From Gentiana macrophylla (Eukaryota > Streptophyta > Magnoliopsida > Gentianales > Gentianaceae): DNA of 64,000 bases. The notes beneath the pieces are model-generated. The model saw nothing but the letters and a program-made list of their open reading frames with translations, made no database searches and had not been told where the DNA came from. Below are positions 31,971 to 44,362 of the stretch, one piece after another. Within the stretch, counting starts at the first letter, position 1. Every line of letters begins with the position of its first letter. The position numbers were made by a program, and so were the translations under genes. The DNA is taken from positions 1-64,000 of the forward strand of contig JAOBSW010000148.1 of assembly GCA_026214975.1 (NCBI GenBank), read 5' to 3'.

Positions 31971-34900
31971 TGAAAGCATGTGATTAATTGTTTTAGAGCA
32001 CACCCTATTATTTAAAATACAGCAAACTATCACTCATATTTGCTCTAAAGCAATGGAGACTCATCCCGTATTCTAGTACCCATTAAGAATATCATAACCA
32101 TTGTAGATGACAAAGTACACTCCGAGTGTGCAGTCGTAGGATAGGTCAGTGACTCGGGGAGTACCTACATCTAAATATCATGGGTCTTAATGATTAGTCA
32201 GGTTGTCGGCTCGAGACGATCCGTAGAATCAAACGTTACCGGTCCATCTAATCATGTGGTACTTTCCCAATATGCTTTTGACCTCTAGTGATTTGAAAAT
32301 CCTTATAAGCTACCCTTCATCGCTTGCACAATGATGTGGTATCGCCTTCCAAATCTAGAATCACCTGCACATGAAAAGGAAATCCTTAAGCTATATCGCC
32401 TCTGTAGCTACTATAAAAGCCGCTAATCACCCAACTAGTTAAAGTTAAGTTGGCGTTGCTGGATTCCTCCAGGCAATAGCTTCAACACAAGAGTAAACAC
32501 TGAGCCCGAGATCGACTTAACGATCATCCTCAATCTGACTTAAAGTCAAAATCAGTGTGTCACACATATCCAAGTTCACACATGAATATGTCCGTATATT
32601 ATTCCTTGTTCTCTTCAAGATACTAAAGGACATACTAAACTTGCTTTGTTAACCGCCAAATCTAAGATTCGATCAAAGTTGACGTTCAATAACCTGACCA
32701 TCTCTTACTAGAAAGAGAATCTATCCCATTTCTCTTGATCCGAAGATTTAGAGAGTCATTCCTGAGGCATAGGGTAGAAGTTCCTCGTTGAATGTTGCAT
32801 ACACAGATGCATCATCTTAACCAATAAGATGGATGGGAAACCAGTGACTGATTCTAATGAATTTTGACCGAGTCAAACTCTTTAGAATGTTGTCCAAATC
32901 TTTGTTGCAGAGAATTATGGCATTGTTAGATTCTGACTTCAGATAACACACCAATGTTGATTTCAACTGGTGCAGTGTTATCCTTCACAAACAGTAATAT
33001 ATGTATATTCACTAGTGTACTAAAATTGATATCCAGTCTACAAAAGACTTATCAATATTCTGGTCAAATCCACATATTGTAGAAATATATGACTTCCAAT
33101 GACCGAGAGGTTTGCTTTTTATCCACAAAGGACATAAGCCTTGACAGTCATCCTGTCATAAGTTCATAAGGCAATAACCTTTTGTTCCAAATGAATCCAG
33201 ACTCCGTTTGTTTGGCAAGAAAAGTCTAAGGGAATCACCCCTATTTTCTGTTTTTGAACGAAATCACGCAATACTAAGTGGTAAGAGAGTCTAAGGTCTG
33301 ATTAACTCTCTACTTCTTAGGGAATTACCCCTACACCACTCAATCTTTGCTCAGAAAGATAAATTTTCCTATTCATTCTACTCTTTTCCGTGTAGATCCA
33401 ATTACTCCCACTGGGCCCGAGACGCCTGTGGTTCTACAAGAGTATGAACAGTAAGGCCAGAGTACCGAACTCCATTCACTGTGGTTATGGCTATTAAACC
33501 AACCTCTATTATCAGAATCCTATACTGCTCACAAAAGAGCCATAGGTCATCAATCGATCCTCAGACTACAAAGTCCGCAGAACCCGTAATGGGTAATGGA
33601 TAAACCATACTCCAAATACTTACTGGGTGGATCGAAATTCTGATCTAATTTAGTAGTATTTAGTGTTATCACCAACAACCGATGTTGGATGTGGTCCGAT
33701 TTAATCGTTAGTAACTACCTTGAGTAAACGTTCTTCAAGGTTCAAGGTTTTGCTGTTCATGGACTCTATCAGAAAAGATGCAATAGTATAACTGTCCCTT
33801 CCCGATTTCAAGAATCATATATCTAACCTTTATACACAATAGCTTAAAATATATATCACGAATGGTCATTGACCAAACGTATGCGTGAAATTCCCAGTCT
33901 TACCTTCAAGCACCGTGTGCTAAATGCTTATATTTATGGAAGTGAAGTGAACCGAATCCACACCTTATCCGTAAATTCTAAAGCATATTGTAGGTAGACT
34001 TCTCGGTCTTACATTTCAATGTAGACCGTTATTTCACTTCCAATATCTTTATTGAGTTAAGTAGTGTATTGTAGCACATCTAAAACTATATAAGGCAATT
34101 TAACGGTTTCTTACTTAGTGAGAACATGTCACGATGAGGCAGGTTGAGCATCAGTCTCGAGGACTATGAATGATCTATTCCGAGTATAGAATACTCTATC
34201 TCTGTTGAAAACAGAGAAACCTCAAAATATTTTGGATAAACTTACCGGAGTGTTTGAATAGTTATCGATAAGAAGTCACTACTGGAAGCTCCTACTAGCT
34301 CAGTATCTTCATCGACCCGAAGGTCGTCATGAACAAGCTATATTACTTACTTTATAACCAATATCCTTTCCCGATTGAAAGGAAACTTAGTCATTGAACC
34401 TTTGAGACAATATAACGGATCGGGAGAAAGGAATCACCCTGAGCCAGTCTTGAGTCTTGTCTTTGTGGGACTATGCACTAACTATGGAATATGAAGAAGC
34501 GTTTATCTAAATATAGAAACCAATTTTGCTTTTAATAGTTCTTAAGATGTGTTTTATATACATATTTCAAATAGATTGTAAGTGGTTTTGACTTTATCAA
34601 ACAAAAGTCCGAGTCTTGGATTCATACTACAAATAGTATATTCACTTTCTATACGACAAACAAATTATCGAATAGAAGGTAAATCCTTTCGTTCCAACGA
34701 ATCTTAAACATAAAATAATTTTTTTCCACGATATCCAAGGATTGAATCCGAGATTCATTTCCTTATATCACTCCCACTATTATAGCTAAAATTAACTGCC
34801 CGTTGTTTACTCATTTAATCGTTAAATGCACCGTTACCTTGTTCTTCCAAAGAACTTAGCTCGAGAAAATCGCCAAGGATTCATAGGTTGGTGATCCAAA

Positions 34901-35124
34901 ATCACCGCCCTTATCCTATGATTTTCGATTAATTAATTTTCGGTTCACCTTAAAGTTTTTTCGGTTTAGATGACTAACACTTTTAGACATATTCTCCCAT
35001 TCTTGACTTTCCGTGAATGGAAACAGTCTTGAACCAGCGGTTCGTTTGAGTAGACACTACTCTTGAACCGTAGGATGTCTATTTCGAGTCTTACTCGTCG
35101 AGACTTCTCGGATTTTCTAATATA

Positions 35125-35515
35125 CCAGTAAAAACGACAAATCATAACATTAAAGCTCCCACTAGTTTATCGGTTCCAAATACCGTCTAACGAGCAATGC
35201 TTTATTTTTTATGATTTTCCGATTTTTTCGATTAGAAAATCTTTCGTACATAGTTCCAATGTTTCCAGAAAAACAACAAATCATAAAACTCCTACTAGTT
35301 CATCGATTCCAAATATCGTCCAACTAGCAACATTTCATGACTTTCCGGTTTTTCAATTAGAACGGTTACGTGTGTAGTCAGTTACACTTTTCTAATGTTC
35401 TAGTAAAACAACAAATCATAAAGCTCCCACTAGTTCATCGATTCCAAATATCGTCCAACTAGTGACACTTCATGATTTTCCGATTTTTCAATTAGAAAAT
35501 TACTCGTGTAATTAC
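35125..35515. repeat. three-unit tandem repeat in B
   Basis: Units of about 135-140 bp starting near 35130, 35270 and 35405. Each begins AAAAC.ACAAATCATAA, then A.CTCC.ACTAGTT.ATCG, TTCCAAATA.CGTC, and ends with a TTTTC.ATTAGAA phrase. Confidence 0.7.
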
Positions 35516-37188
35516 TACACACTCAAAATTCACTTGAAGAATTTCAAAGTCCGAAATCACCTTTGATCAAACTAAGTTTGTCTTCCATTTGACACGAATG
35601 ACGCTAGTGACATACCTATATGTCACTCTGCTTTTTAAAAGGCTTAAGAGAAAATATCTCTTTCGAAAAATAATTGCATTATCGATTAACTAGTTCAACA
35701 TCCTAGTTACTTTCCACTTTTTAACGAAGTCAATACTAGTCAATTATTAATTTTTAAGCAATTTAGTAAGGGATATAATGCTGTAAATAAAATGACATAT
35801 ATTAATTCAAGTTTAACACTACTATATAAGTTTATTTTTGGAATTGTAAACTAAAATTAAGTCTGCTCTACCATTCTAAGGTTTTAACCTCGCATCTCAG
35901 TGCCGCCTTAGGGTAGGTCAAATAGATGACGGTTAAATCGAGACAATCTCATGAATGAATAACTTGTGAGAATCGAACATCCCATGAGAATCGAACATCC
36001 CTTTATTCATTGACTACCTTCCTTTTTTAGCCTAGATATTATCAAGAATATCCTTTATGAGTGTGACCTACTATATCGGATCTCTTAGTACGCCCGAGTG
36101 TGCTGTCTTAGATAGGTCGGTGACCCGACGAGTACCCGGAAATCCTATCCTTTCGGAGACCAAGCCATGAATGTTGATAGGGGTGAACACCATCCTTAGG
36201 GGACAAAATCAAAGCGCCGCGAGGCGCCACCCTTCTCTCACTTACTTGTATCTATAGTAGAGGCCGTGGGGTTACTGCCGCCTCCCCGCTCCCACTCAAT
36301 ATTTTGGAAGTGGTGGTGGGTTAACTAACCACGTCTTTTGATGTTAACATAAAAGCACATCAAATCAAGGATTCGAATGGTGTCGGTAACATAGGCAAGC
36401 CTACCCGCCCTATTCGTTGGAACATATGTGATGATCGGACGAAGTCCGGTCAAGAGAGCCCCATTGAGATAAGAAGGAATCACCCCTCCGCCGCGGTGTG
36501 GCTTAGTCTTGCCGGATCCCCGTGCATACATCACACTAGAGGGTTAAGTCGGTCGAGCCCACTCGATTGACCACCCAACCTATAGGCGAACCATTTTTAT
36601 CCAAGATTTATTGTTCTTTTACCATCATTCAATCTCGTAGACACTACGAATCGAAAACGTGATCTCGTTTGTGCTTTTAAGGCGCTTCACCGAGAACACA
36701 CACCGAAAAGGCTTAACGATTTCATAACCCGTCCTCAGATCTTTAATTAGTTACTAAATTAATTAATTACCACGTATTAATTAAATTTCAACTAATTACG
36801 CGAGTTTGTATATATGCCTATTTTAATTACCAAAATTAAAATTCTACATGTATGCATGGAGTGGATTTATGATATGATGCATGTCATGGAAATTCGATTT
36901 TATATCTATTTTATGATCAAACACATAAAAATAAATTATGGAAAATTTAAACACCGAGATGGATTGTTGGTAATTTCGTATCTAATCTATCCTAGAAAGC
37001 AAAGAAATTACATAATCTATGTCTTGAGTCTTGATCTTGAATCTTGAACTCGAACTACCGGATCACACACCACTAACACCCGAGAGGAGAAAGGCCTTTT
37101 TAATTAAATAAACCCAATTTATTATAATTAATCAATTTTTTTAAAAATTTTTTTATTGTTACATGCGGCTGTTTAATAAATTATTTTC

Positions 37189-37228
<40 letters not shown>

Positions 37229-37335
37229 TCTTTTTCTGCCTAACGGCTGTTTTATAAAAAAAATTAGGTTAAAAAAAAGTTGATGCAGCCGCAACATTAA
37301 AAAAGAAACCCTAGCCGCAAATTTTTTTTTTATAA

Positions 37336-37378
37336 ACAGGACTTTTAGCGACGCTTTTCAGCGTCGCAGAAAATCCTG
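37336..37378. other. hairpin with GCGACGCT stem in B leader
   Basis: GCGACGCT-TTTC-AGCGTCGC (37348-37367) with an outer AGGA.TTTT / AAAA.TCCT extension, giving a stem of about 17 bp. The GCGACGC phrase is also common in subterminal repeats of plant CACTA elements, so a small CACTA remnant is an alternative. Confidence 0.5.
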
Positions 37379-37784
37379 TAGCAGTTTTTTTAATTTTTTT
37401 TTTTTAACCGTTTCTCCTCGTTCATACCTTGGGTTTCGCCTTGATCTTCAATTTTCCAGCAAGATCTTCATCTTTTCGAGCCCGGATTTACAAAATTACA
37501 ATAAAAGATGATACTTTTACATGGAATTTTCGAAAATTGACCACAAAAAAAAAATACAATTCATATGCTCAATTGTTACTAAACAAAGGAGCTACAATAG
37601 ATCTAACGAGTAAACAGTACCAACCCTAATCCATCTCTTCAAACCACAACAATCGCAACAAAAAAATAAAATAAAATAAAATAAAACCAAATTTTCGGCC
37701 CTTATCAAAAAATTGGGACAAAAAATCTACATGTTTACCACTCCTAAATCTAATATTTTATACATATAAATATAGATCACCTTG

Positions 37785-37798
37785 GCGACTGATACCAC
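37785..37798 (-). other. primer-binding site of B
   Basis: Minus strand TGGTATCAGTCGCC one base from the LTR end. The first nine bases match the initiator tRNA-Met complement. Confidence 0.7.
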
Positions 37799-39369
37799 TG
37801 TTAGTAATACCATCCGCAACAGAAGCGATTTAAGGATCTAGATCTATAAATTACACGTAATAAAATAACTAGATCTACTCTACAAGGGGGTTGCAGAACA
37901 TACCTCTTGGATCTCAAAATCCAAGTTGAAGAAAATTTCGACTTCTACCTCTTAGAGAGGAGAAGAAAATTTCGGCCAAGGGGTAGAGGGAAAATCTTGG
38001 AGGTTTTTCCGGGTAGCATATCTAGAATAATATTTACCTTTATTTCTTACCATAAATATTTATCCAATAAATATTTTGTGCACATGTCTTAAAACAATTT
38101 CTTGTTTCCTAAAACATGAGGGGGGGCGAAAATTTTATTTGTGACCTAGTCACAATAATTTCGACTAACACACTAAATTGAGCCACGATTATGAAAAATG
38201 CCTTTTTCACATATTTAATTATTTAGCCCAACTAATTTAATAGTTCACTAAACAATTAATTCACATATCGTTTTAATTAAATTCTAATAAGAACTAAATT
38301 AATATTATTAGGATTTGACGACCGAGAATAGCTATGCTATATTGGAGGCACATCGGGGACCATGGACTAATAATCAGCGGCTCCGATAAATCAAATAAAT
38401 AATTATCTTACGAACAGAATAATTATATTCGATAAATCAATCACAGGAATATGCCACCATAATCCCGTGACTGCACTCCTCCGATTATGAGATTATATTT
38501 ATCTCCTCACGAGAATGATAATAAGCGTCCATTGATATAATCATTACAAATAGATTAATCCTCCATAGATTGTTCATTCTAAATCGGGAAGTTACCGTTA
38601 ACCCTTTTTAGAACCTCTTATCCTTATTTACCATTAACCCCCTAGTGATCAATTAATTCATACAACTCACTGGTAGCTAATCAGTGTAATATGAACTCGA
38701 ACGATCGATCGTTTTCTAGGATTAATAAATAAAGGAATCGTTTATCTACTTCCATAAATGGAAGGAATGGATTCCGTATTCGTGATGATAACACGGACTA
38801 CCTACTCAATCCAAAGACAATGCCAAGATGGGGTAATTCGCACCACAGACTCGGTGTAATCCTTAACCGCCAAGTCAAACCTCATAATCGATTCAAGCAA
38901 TTGATCGTGATCACCTCAGATTAAGATATATCTATAAATATGATCATCGATTGATTCGATAAGACTTCTCGATTTGTAATTATATCGTGAACTCTAATCA
39001 AATCGGTCCAAATTTCTATATGATATATCTATCATATATAAATGCCCCACTAGGTTCTCTTAACCGAAAATCCGGATAAGACAATCACACCTATTGTGTT
39101 TTGGGCGCATTAATAGCACGTTAAAGGAGAGACCCGATACTCTCGATTACCTTCACTACGGGCTAATTGTATTTTAAGTACATATTCACTAACTCAATCC
39201 TCCCGTGTATATCCCATACACTGAGTTAAGTGATTACATAAACGATATACTTTAGGGTTTTCTGTAGTGTAAATACTATTGTCACATCGGTGAATATGAG
39301 AATAATAATATCATTTCATTTATCAAATAAAACAATTACAAAATTGTCTTTCGGGCATAACACCTAACA
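37799..39369 (-). repeat. 5' LTR of B, with internal inversion and deletion
   Basis: 1571 bp, about 246 bp shorter than its partner. Near 37932-38023 it contains the reverse complement of 30378-30470 of the other LTR (ATGCTACCCGGAAAAACC there; GGTTTTTCCGGGTAGCAT here), and flanking sequence including the TATA box is gone. Elsewhere the two LTRs align closely with scattered substitutions. Confidence 0.85.
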
Positions 39370-39842
39370 TATGGTTGATGGTCCAAGCACCAGGTCGTCC
39401 AAATGCCCAGCCTTTAGCGGTAATCCCTACAAACAACCGTCAGAATCTTCATAAGACTGCTATCGGAAAAAGTCGACTGGTAGGTTGCCTTTTCTTCCTC
39501 CCATGAAACTCTCTCTAGAAACTCTCTCTTTCTTTCACTAGAATTTTGCAAGAATATTGTGTTGTACTAAAAAGCTTGGCACTCACCTCTTATTTATAGT
39601 GGTAATGGCGCCAAAATCATTCTTGAGTGTAGTTGGGAACAAGAAACTATTTTCCCAATAGAATAAGGATTTAATAAATCAATCAGACATTTGATTGATT
39701 ACCTCATTTAAGTAATTTCCTTAATCTTATTAAAGACTTTCCTTAATATCATATCTGCCATAAATTTAATATCTTATATTAAATACTTTCCAGGATATAT
39801 ATTGACAATATCTAATATTGAATATATCTTTATTGTATCACC

Positions 39843-39894
<52 letters not shown>

Positions 39895-40087
39895 ATTATA
39901 CATGTGTATATATCACATATATAATACACATATATCTATATATATTAATATCTTATAATAATAATAATATACTATGATTAATTAATTTGCAAAATCCATG
40001 TGTATCAATATACACATATTTCGCCCCACATGTATTAAAATACACGTGTGATTAATCAACATAATTAATATCTTGTATTATATTTAT
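39370..40087 (-). repeat. A 3' LTR, segment 2
   Basis: Resumes A's LTR after B (TTGATGGTCC; compare 50261). Contains the minus-strand TATA box (39591-39600, reverse of TTATTTATAGTG) and a long (TA)n (39846-39891). Ends with TATATTTAT, the target duplication of the Mutator-like element. Confidence 0.85.
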
Positions 40088-41524
40088 GGAAAAATTAGGT
40101 AAAAATCCATCTTTCCCCTCTTATTTAAACTTTAGTCCGGCTTCAAATTTTTAGTTGCATTAAGCATAAAATAAAATTAGCTGCACTAAAATGCCCTTAG
40201 TTATCTTCAAACCTGCTGCTCTATTAACTTTTCGTCCAAATTTCGTATCTTCTTCACTCTCTAGACTTTCCGCCGACAATACTTCCCTCACCATCGGAAA
40301 ACCCAAGCTACCGAACTGATATCGACCATATACCTTCATTTTTTAATATTTTTCTTATCAATTGTTATCCAATTTTTTTTTTCCTTGAAAATCCTCAGGA
40401 GTTGAAAGCAAAGCTATTCCAACTATTAAAATATAAATAAAAATTGAACTTAAAGCAGAGCTGTCAGTAAACAGAGATGTAGAGGATGGCCGGCAACCAC
40501 GTAAGTCAGATTCCTAAGCAAAAATCAAAGCATTAGAAATGAAAAATTATAATTAGAATGGAATCAGTAATTTGTGGGATTTGCTGCTGAAAATTGGCTC
40601 TATTATATGAGTAATGGATATTGGAGTATTTTCATGTGTTCACAATGATATCATATGTTGTTTTTGTTACCTTTGAATATATAACCTGATCATGTAACAA
40701 TGAATTACTCAGTGCAGATGTTATAGTCTATTGGTGGAACAAATTTTGAAAAAAAAAACAAGCTGTATTTCTTAGTGTTATTCAAGCTAGACATGTTGTT
40801 TGCTTGAGCTATAACAACGAATCTGAGCTGCAGTTTGGATGAGAACTATAGCAGCTTTTTGGGATGAAAATCCACTGCAAACTGAGCCATAATATGTGAT
40901 GGAAATGAACAAGAACTGAGCCTAAAAGTGGAACACATTTCTGTTGTTTTGAAGTCGACATCATATCGTGATAATCGACATCGTGATACTTGATAAAGGA
41001 ATATAGGCTGTCGGTGTTGTTGTAAAGCTTGCCGAGTCCATGATTTTTGGCTAATCGTATACTATTAATGGTAATGGTAATGGTAATGGTGTCATTGTGT
41101 TTGTTAATAAAATGTGTTATTGTGATACTATTATTGTGATACTAATACTATGATACTGACACTGTTATTGTGTTAGTGTAAACGCTGCAATTATTCGGAT
41201 TTCAAAAACTACGTCAACAAGGTATCATATGAGATCTCAAATGAAGAGAAAAAAATATGAACTTTGGTAAAAGAATTTTGATGATCAGTGTTCTAAATCA
41301 AAAGTTATTGTCGTTTATAAGAAAAACGCTCCGATTAATGCAAAAGTTACGGTAGTTTGAAAAAAGTTACGGTAGTTTGAAAAAAAAAAGACTTGCTGGG
41401 AGCCTGGGACGCGCGTGCATCTATTTGTATAGTAAAGGTATTTTTGTCCGTTTTGCAACAAAAAATAGAGTGTGTCCAGTTTATTAATTTTGTATTGAAA
41501 AGTGGACTTTTGGCTCCTTCTCTC
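40088..41524. mobile_element. Mutator-like element (non-autonomous)
   Basis: 1437 bp inserted in A's LTR, flanked by a perfect 9-bp duplication TATATTTAT (40079-40087 and 41525-41533). The empty site is visible in A's other LTR (50938-50955). The ends are only weakly inverted (GGAAAAATTAGGTAAAAATC against GAGAGAAGGAGCCAAAAGTC), as in many plant MULEs. No transposase. A short segment with ATGGCCGGCAACCAC followed by a GTAAGT donor-like site (40483-40504) may be a captured exon piece. Contains GGTAAT repeats (41070-41090). Confidence 0.8.
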
Positions 41525-41661
41525 TATATTTATTCATAATAAATAAATACTACTATATTAACTTATCACTATAACACTTTATAGTAGGCATAAATAAAAT
41601 TTTCCTTATCCGGTTATCGCTATAACCACAAATTAATTCTGGCTAGTTATTCATATGTGTG
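41525..41661 (-). repeat. A 3' LTR, segment 3
   Basis: TTCATAATAAATAAATACTA to GGCTAGTTATTCATATGTGTG, matching 50947-51075. Ends with GTGTG, the target duplication of E. Confidence 0.85.
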
Positions 41662-43363
41662 TGATGACGGTCAAAATATACCCGTAAAAGTCATCAACAT
41701 TATCCTTAAATCGAGCCTAATAATATATATTTTATATTAAATCACATGGTTATATTTATTATTTAATGTTATGTGATTTATAAAATATAATTTGGTATTT
41801 ATCCATTTTTATTATTTAAATATGATTTATTTTGGGATAATTATTTATTTTGTAGATTGAGATAATTTTTGGAGGATAATTATAAATGGAAGAATTAAAC
41901 TACAAGATAAATCCAAGCAAATACGGATGCATTGAAGATAAAGATAGGATAAGCACGAAAATGAGGAGTAAGGCAAGACAAGCGCCGGCAAGCCAATCCA
42001 AAGGATTAGCGCCGACATTGGGGACGCATGAAAGGGGCGAGATTGCCCTTATCCGAAGATCGGCCGGGAATTATCCTAACGCGTTTTCAAACTTCTTTTG
42101 GATTTAGGAAAACTATTTCAGATCGGTTTAGGCTTATCCTATGCAAATTTTTACTCCTATATATTTGTTCACACCTTACACACGCCACACACACATATAC
42201 ACAATTCATAATAAAATCTTCAATTTTGCTCAGAGCATTTTTTTACAAGTTCTTCAATTATGTAAGTTCTTGTATTTATTTTCTCTTAGTTTTTATAATT
42301 AATTCCCCCAATTATTATTTATCGTTTGAGAGTGTTATTTCTTAGTTAAATGATGTAGATTAAGGATTTCGACGTGAGGCAGTGGGGATTCCTCGTCTAT
42401 AAGGATCCACACGCCCACGTCCATGTCTCGTGATCTATATATGATTTTATTTTGATTAATAATCGTGTTTCTAGTAGATCTATATAATTACTTTATGAGC
42501 TTCTATTTTATCCGATAAGTATAGAGAAACACTAAGATTTAGTTTTTCGCCGAGTCAGTCTAGCCACGTCTTTATGGTGTGATTGTCCATTTAGAATTTC
42601 TTATCTTAGTAGGTATGGCTACGGCTACGTCGCTCGTTTGTTTTAATTAAAACGTGTAGTGAGGAAATACCAATATAGTGCTCTTAGGTCGGCTCATGAA
42701 TTGATCTTCCGGGACTTTCAGCGAGATCTAGATCTGTGCTGTATTAGGGAATTGCGCACACCTGATTATACGTAAATCGTAGATTAACATGATACCTAAA
42801 AAGTTAGTGTTAATGGGACAGAGACTGATGCGATCGCTTAGGAAGTACGCCTAATCACAGGAATGTTGCCTAGGTGAGGAATACGGTTAATATCGGCATC
42901 CCTAGTTTTGTAAGCGTGCAAGTTATATGAGATAGAGGCCTAAAAAGTGAAGTCACGTAATGTAGCATAGTGATCTAGATGGCCTACCCGGAGCTAGATC
43001 TAGTTTAGGGGATGACTCCCGTAGCCAATATAAAAGAGATACGAATCGGATTAATAGTTAGTGAGTCTAGTTTAATTATCTCTGGATCCAAACGATAATG
43101 TAATAATTGGGGAGGTTAATTATGTTGTAGAAATTTGAGTTGTGTCGAGTCGTGTCAATTTATCTTTTCTTGTTCTTTGTTGGTCATAGACCGTTTTATG
43201 TGCTTGCCATGCTTAATTAATTATTTATAGAATGACCCACAGTTTGGTTCCCTGTGGGATCGACCTTGATTCGCTATAGATATATACTACGATGGACCTA
43301 GTCCTCTTGCTAGTATTGGTTTTGGTGGTCAAGTATTTAAATTTCACTTGATCTACGTCATCA
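41662..43363 (+). repeat. E: solo LTR of a gypsy-type element
   Basis: 1702 bp with perfect 8-bp inverted ends TGATGACG..CGTCATCA and a GTGTG duplication on both sides (41657-41661, 43364-43368). There is no internal region, so it is a solo LTR left by recombination between two LTRs. The 3' end has CCCTGTGGGATCGACCTTG, as in the LTRs of G2 and the fragment at 17227, which places it with the gypsy Athila/Tat-like families. A TATATAT box lies near 42158. An open frame at 41886-42107 has no protein features. Confidence 0.85.
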
Positions 43364-44345
43364 GTGTGCGACCCGATTGGTTTCCAAATATGTTGGCCGT
43401 AAGCATAAAATGCATTTACTAAAATACCCTTCATACCTAACCATCATGGATAGCGTCTAGCAACACATCCACGACCCCTAATCATTGGAAAGAGTCAAGT
43501 GCGATGACTACAACCATTCATGTGAAACGGTTACCATTCAAATAGAATCCTATTACTGTTACAATATCCATAGGATCATATCTCGAGTGTCAATACATTA
43601 ACGACTGTATCTTATAATTTGGATATCCTACTCTCTCTAAGTAACAAATTACTTCTGCTTTACAAAGACTTTCGAGAATAAGACATTTCTTATAAGAAGG
43701 CACTTTCGGATATTTACTCTTATTATCAGGATACGCGATTACCAGACGAGCAACATGAATCCTACGCATGCTTCAGTATCACACCTAATCACTACCGCAT
43801 GATCGCCCCATGGCTAGGGGAAACCTCAATAGTGTCTAAGTATGACAATCCACACCTTGATGCAATGAAGACTCCAGTCTCATGATAATTACACAACTGC
43901 CACATAGTGCGACACTTAATAAAGTAAGTGGGTCAGTATAACGTATGCATTCTCTAATACACATCCACGTACAGTCCAAGTGTCCCAACACATTGATAGA
44001 CGACATATATCCCTATCTTTATAAGATAGAAGACATCCAATACTTGCTCGTCTAACCGTACTATTAATGTCCCATTCAATAACACATGCGACTAGAGACA
44101 TTTAAGTATCAAAACTTTTAAAGTGAGTCGAGATCTCGTCAACCATATTCACTGTTATGATTCCTCTTCCACAGGTTGACACTAGGGACGTTATCATATA
44201 TACAATATCATGATTGGTTCATTAAACGAACAATATAATATCAGAAAGCCATTTATCATATGTATAAACATAACGAAATAGTAGAAATGATCCGACCCGG
44301 TCGGATCTAGTACAACCCGGTTGGGTTTATGATACTATTTCAACA
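43364..44345 (-). repeat. A 3' LTR, segment 4 (U3 start)
   Basis: Continues A's LTR (GACCCGATTGGTTTCC; compare 51078 and, reversed, 58690) to the U3 start, TGTTGAAATAGTATC on the minus strand at 44345. Matches C's LTR start at 57711, including the repeated GACCCGGTCGG motif. Confidence 0.87.
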
Positions 44346-44362
44346 ATCTCCCACTTGGCCTA
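44346..44362 (-). other. polypurine tract of A
   Basis: Minus strand GGCCAAGTGGGAGAT next to the LTR start. The preceding GTGATTGGCTTTAGGCCA phrase is typical for copia elements of the Angela/BARE kind. Confidence 0.78.

Larger units (their letters stand above)
31971..37784 (-). other. B internal region, non-coding
   Basis: No gag or pol that I can follow. Holds a three-unit tandem repeat (35125-35515), a direct repeat of about 50 bp (32115-32165 and 36090-36140, built on CGAGTGTGC..GATAGGTC.GTGAC), a (TA)n at 37193-37223, an (AAAAT)n near 37665 and a strong hairpin at 37336-37378. A GC-richer stretch at 36200-36560 may be decayed gag; its only frame (36534-36325, minus) shows no known motif. 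Confidence 0.5.
30140..39369 (-). mobile_element. B: Ty1/copia-like element, non-coding, with LTRs
   Basis: 9230 bp, flanked by TATGG on both sides (30135-30139 and 39370-39374). LTRs at 30140-31956 and 37799-39369. The primer site next to the right LTR and the polypurine tract next to the left LTR fix the minus orientation. The internal 5.84 kb has no frame longer than about 77 codons. A possible decayed RNase H end (a RYHIIVQ-like phrase on the minus strand near 32330) hints at copia ancestry. It could be called a LARD. Its target was A's 3' LTR. Confidence 0.85.

Noticed and set aside
36325..36534. 69-codon minus-strand frame in B
   Set aside because: In a GC-richer patch that might be old gag, but shows no recognisable motif; not annotated as a gene.
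41886..42107. Gene inside solo LTR E
   Set aside because: Short frame with no motif inside a well-bounded LTR.
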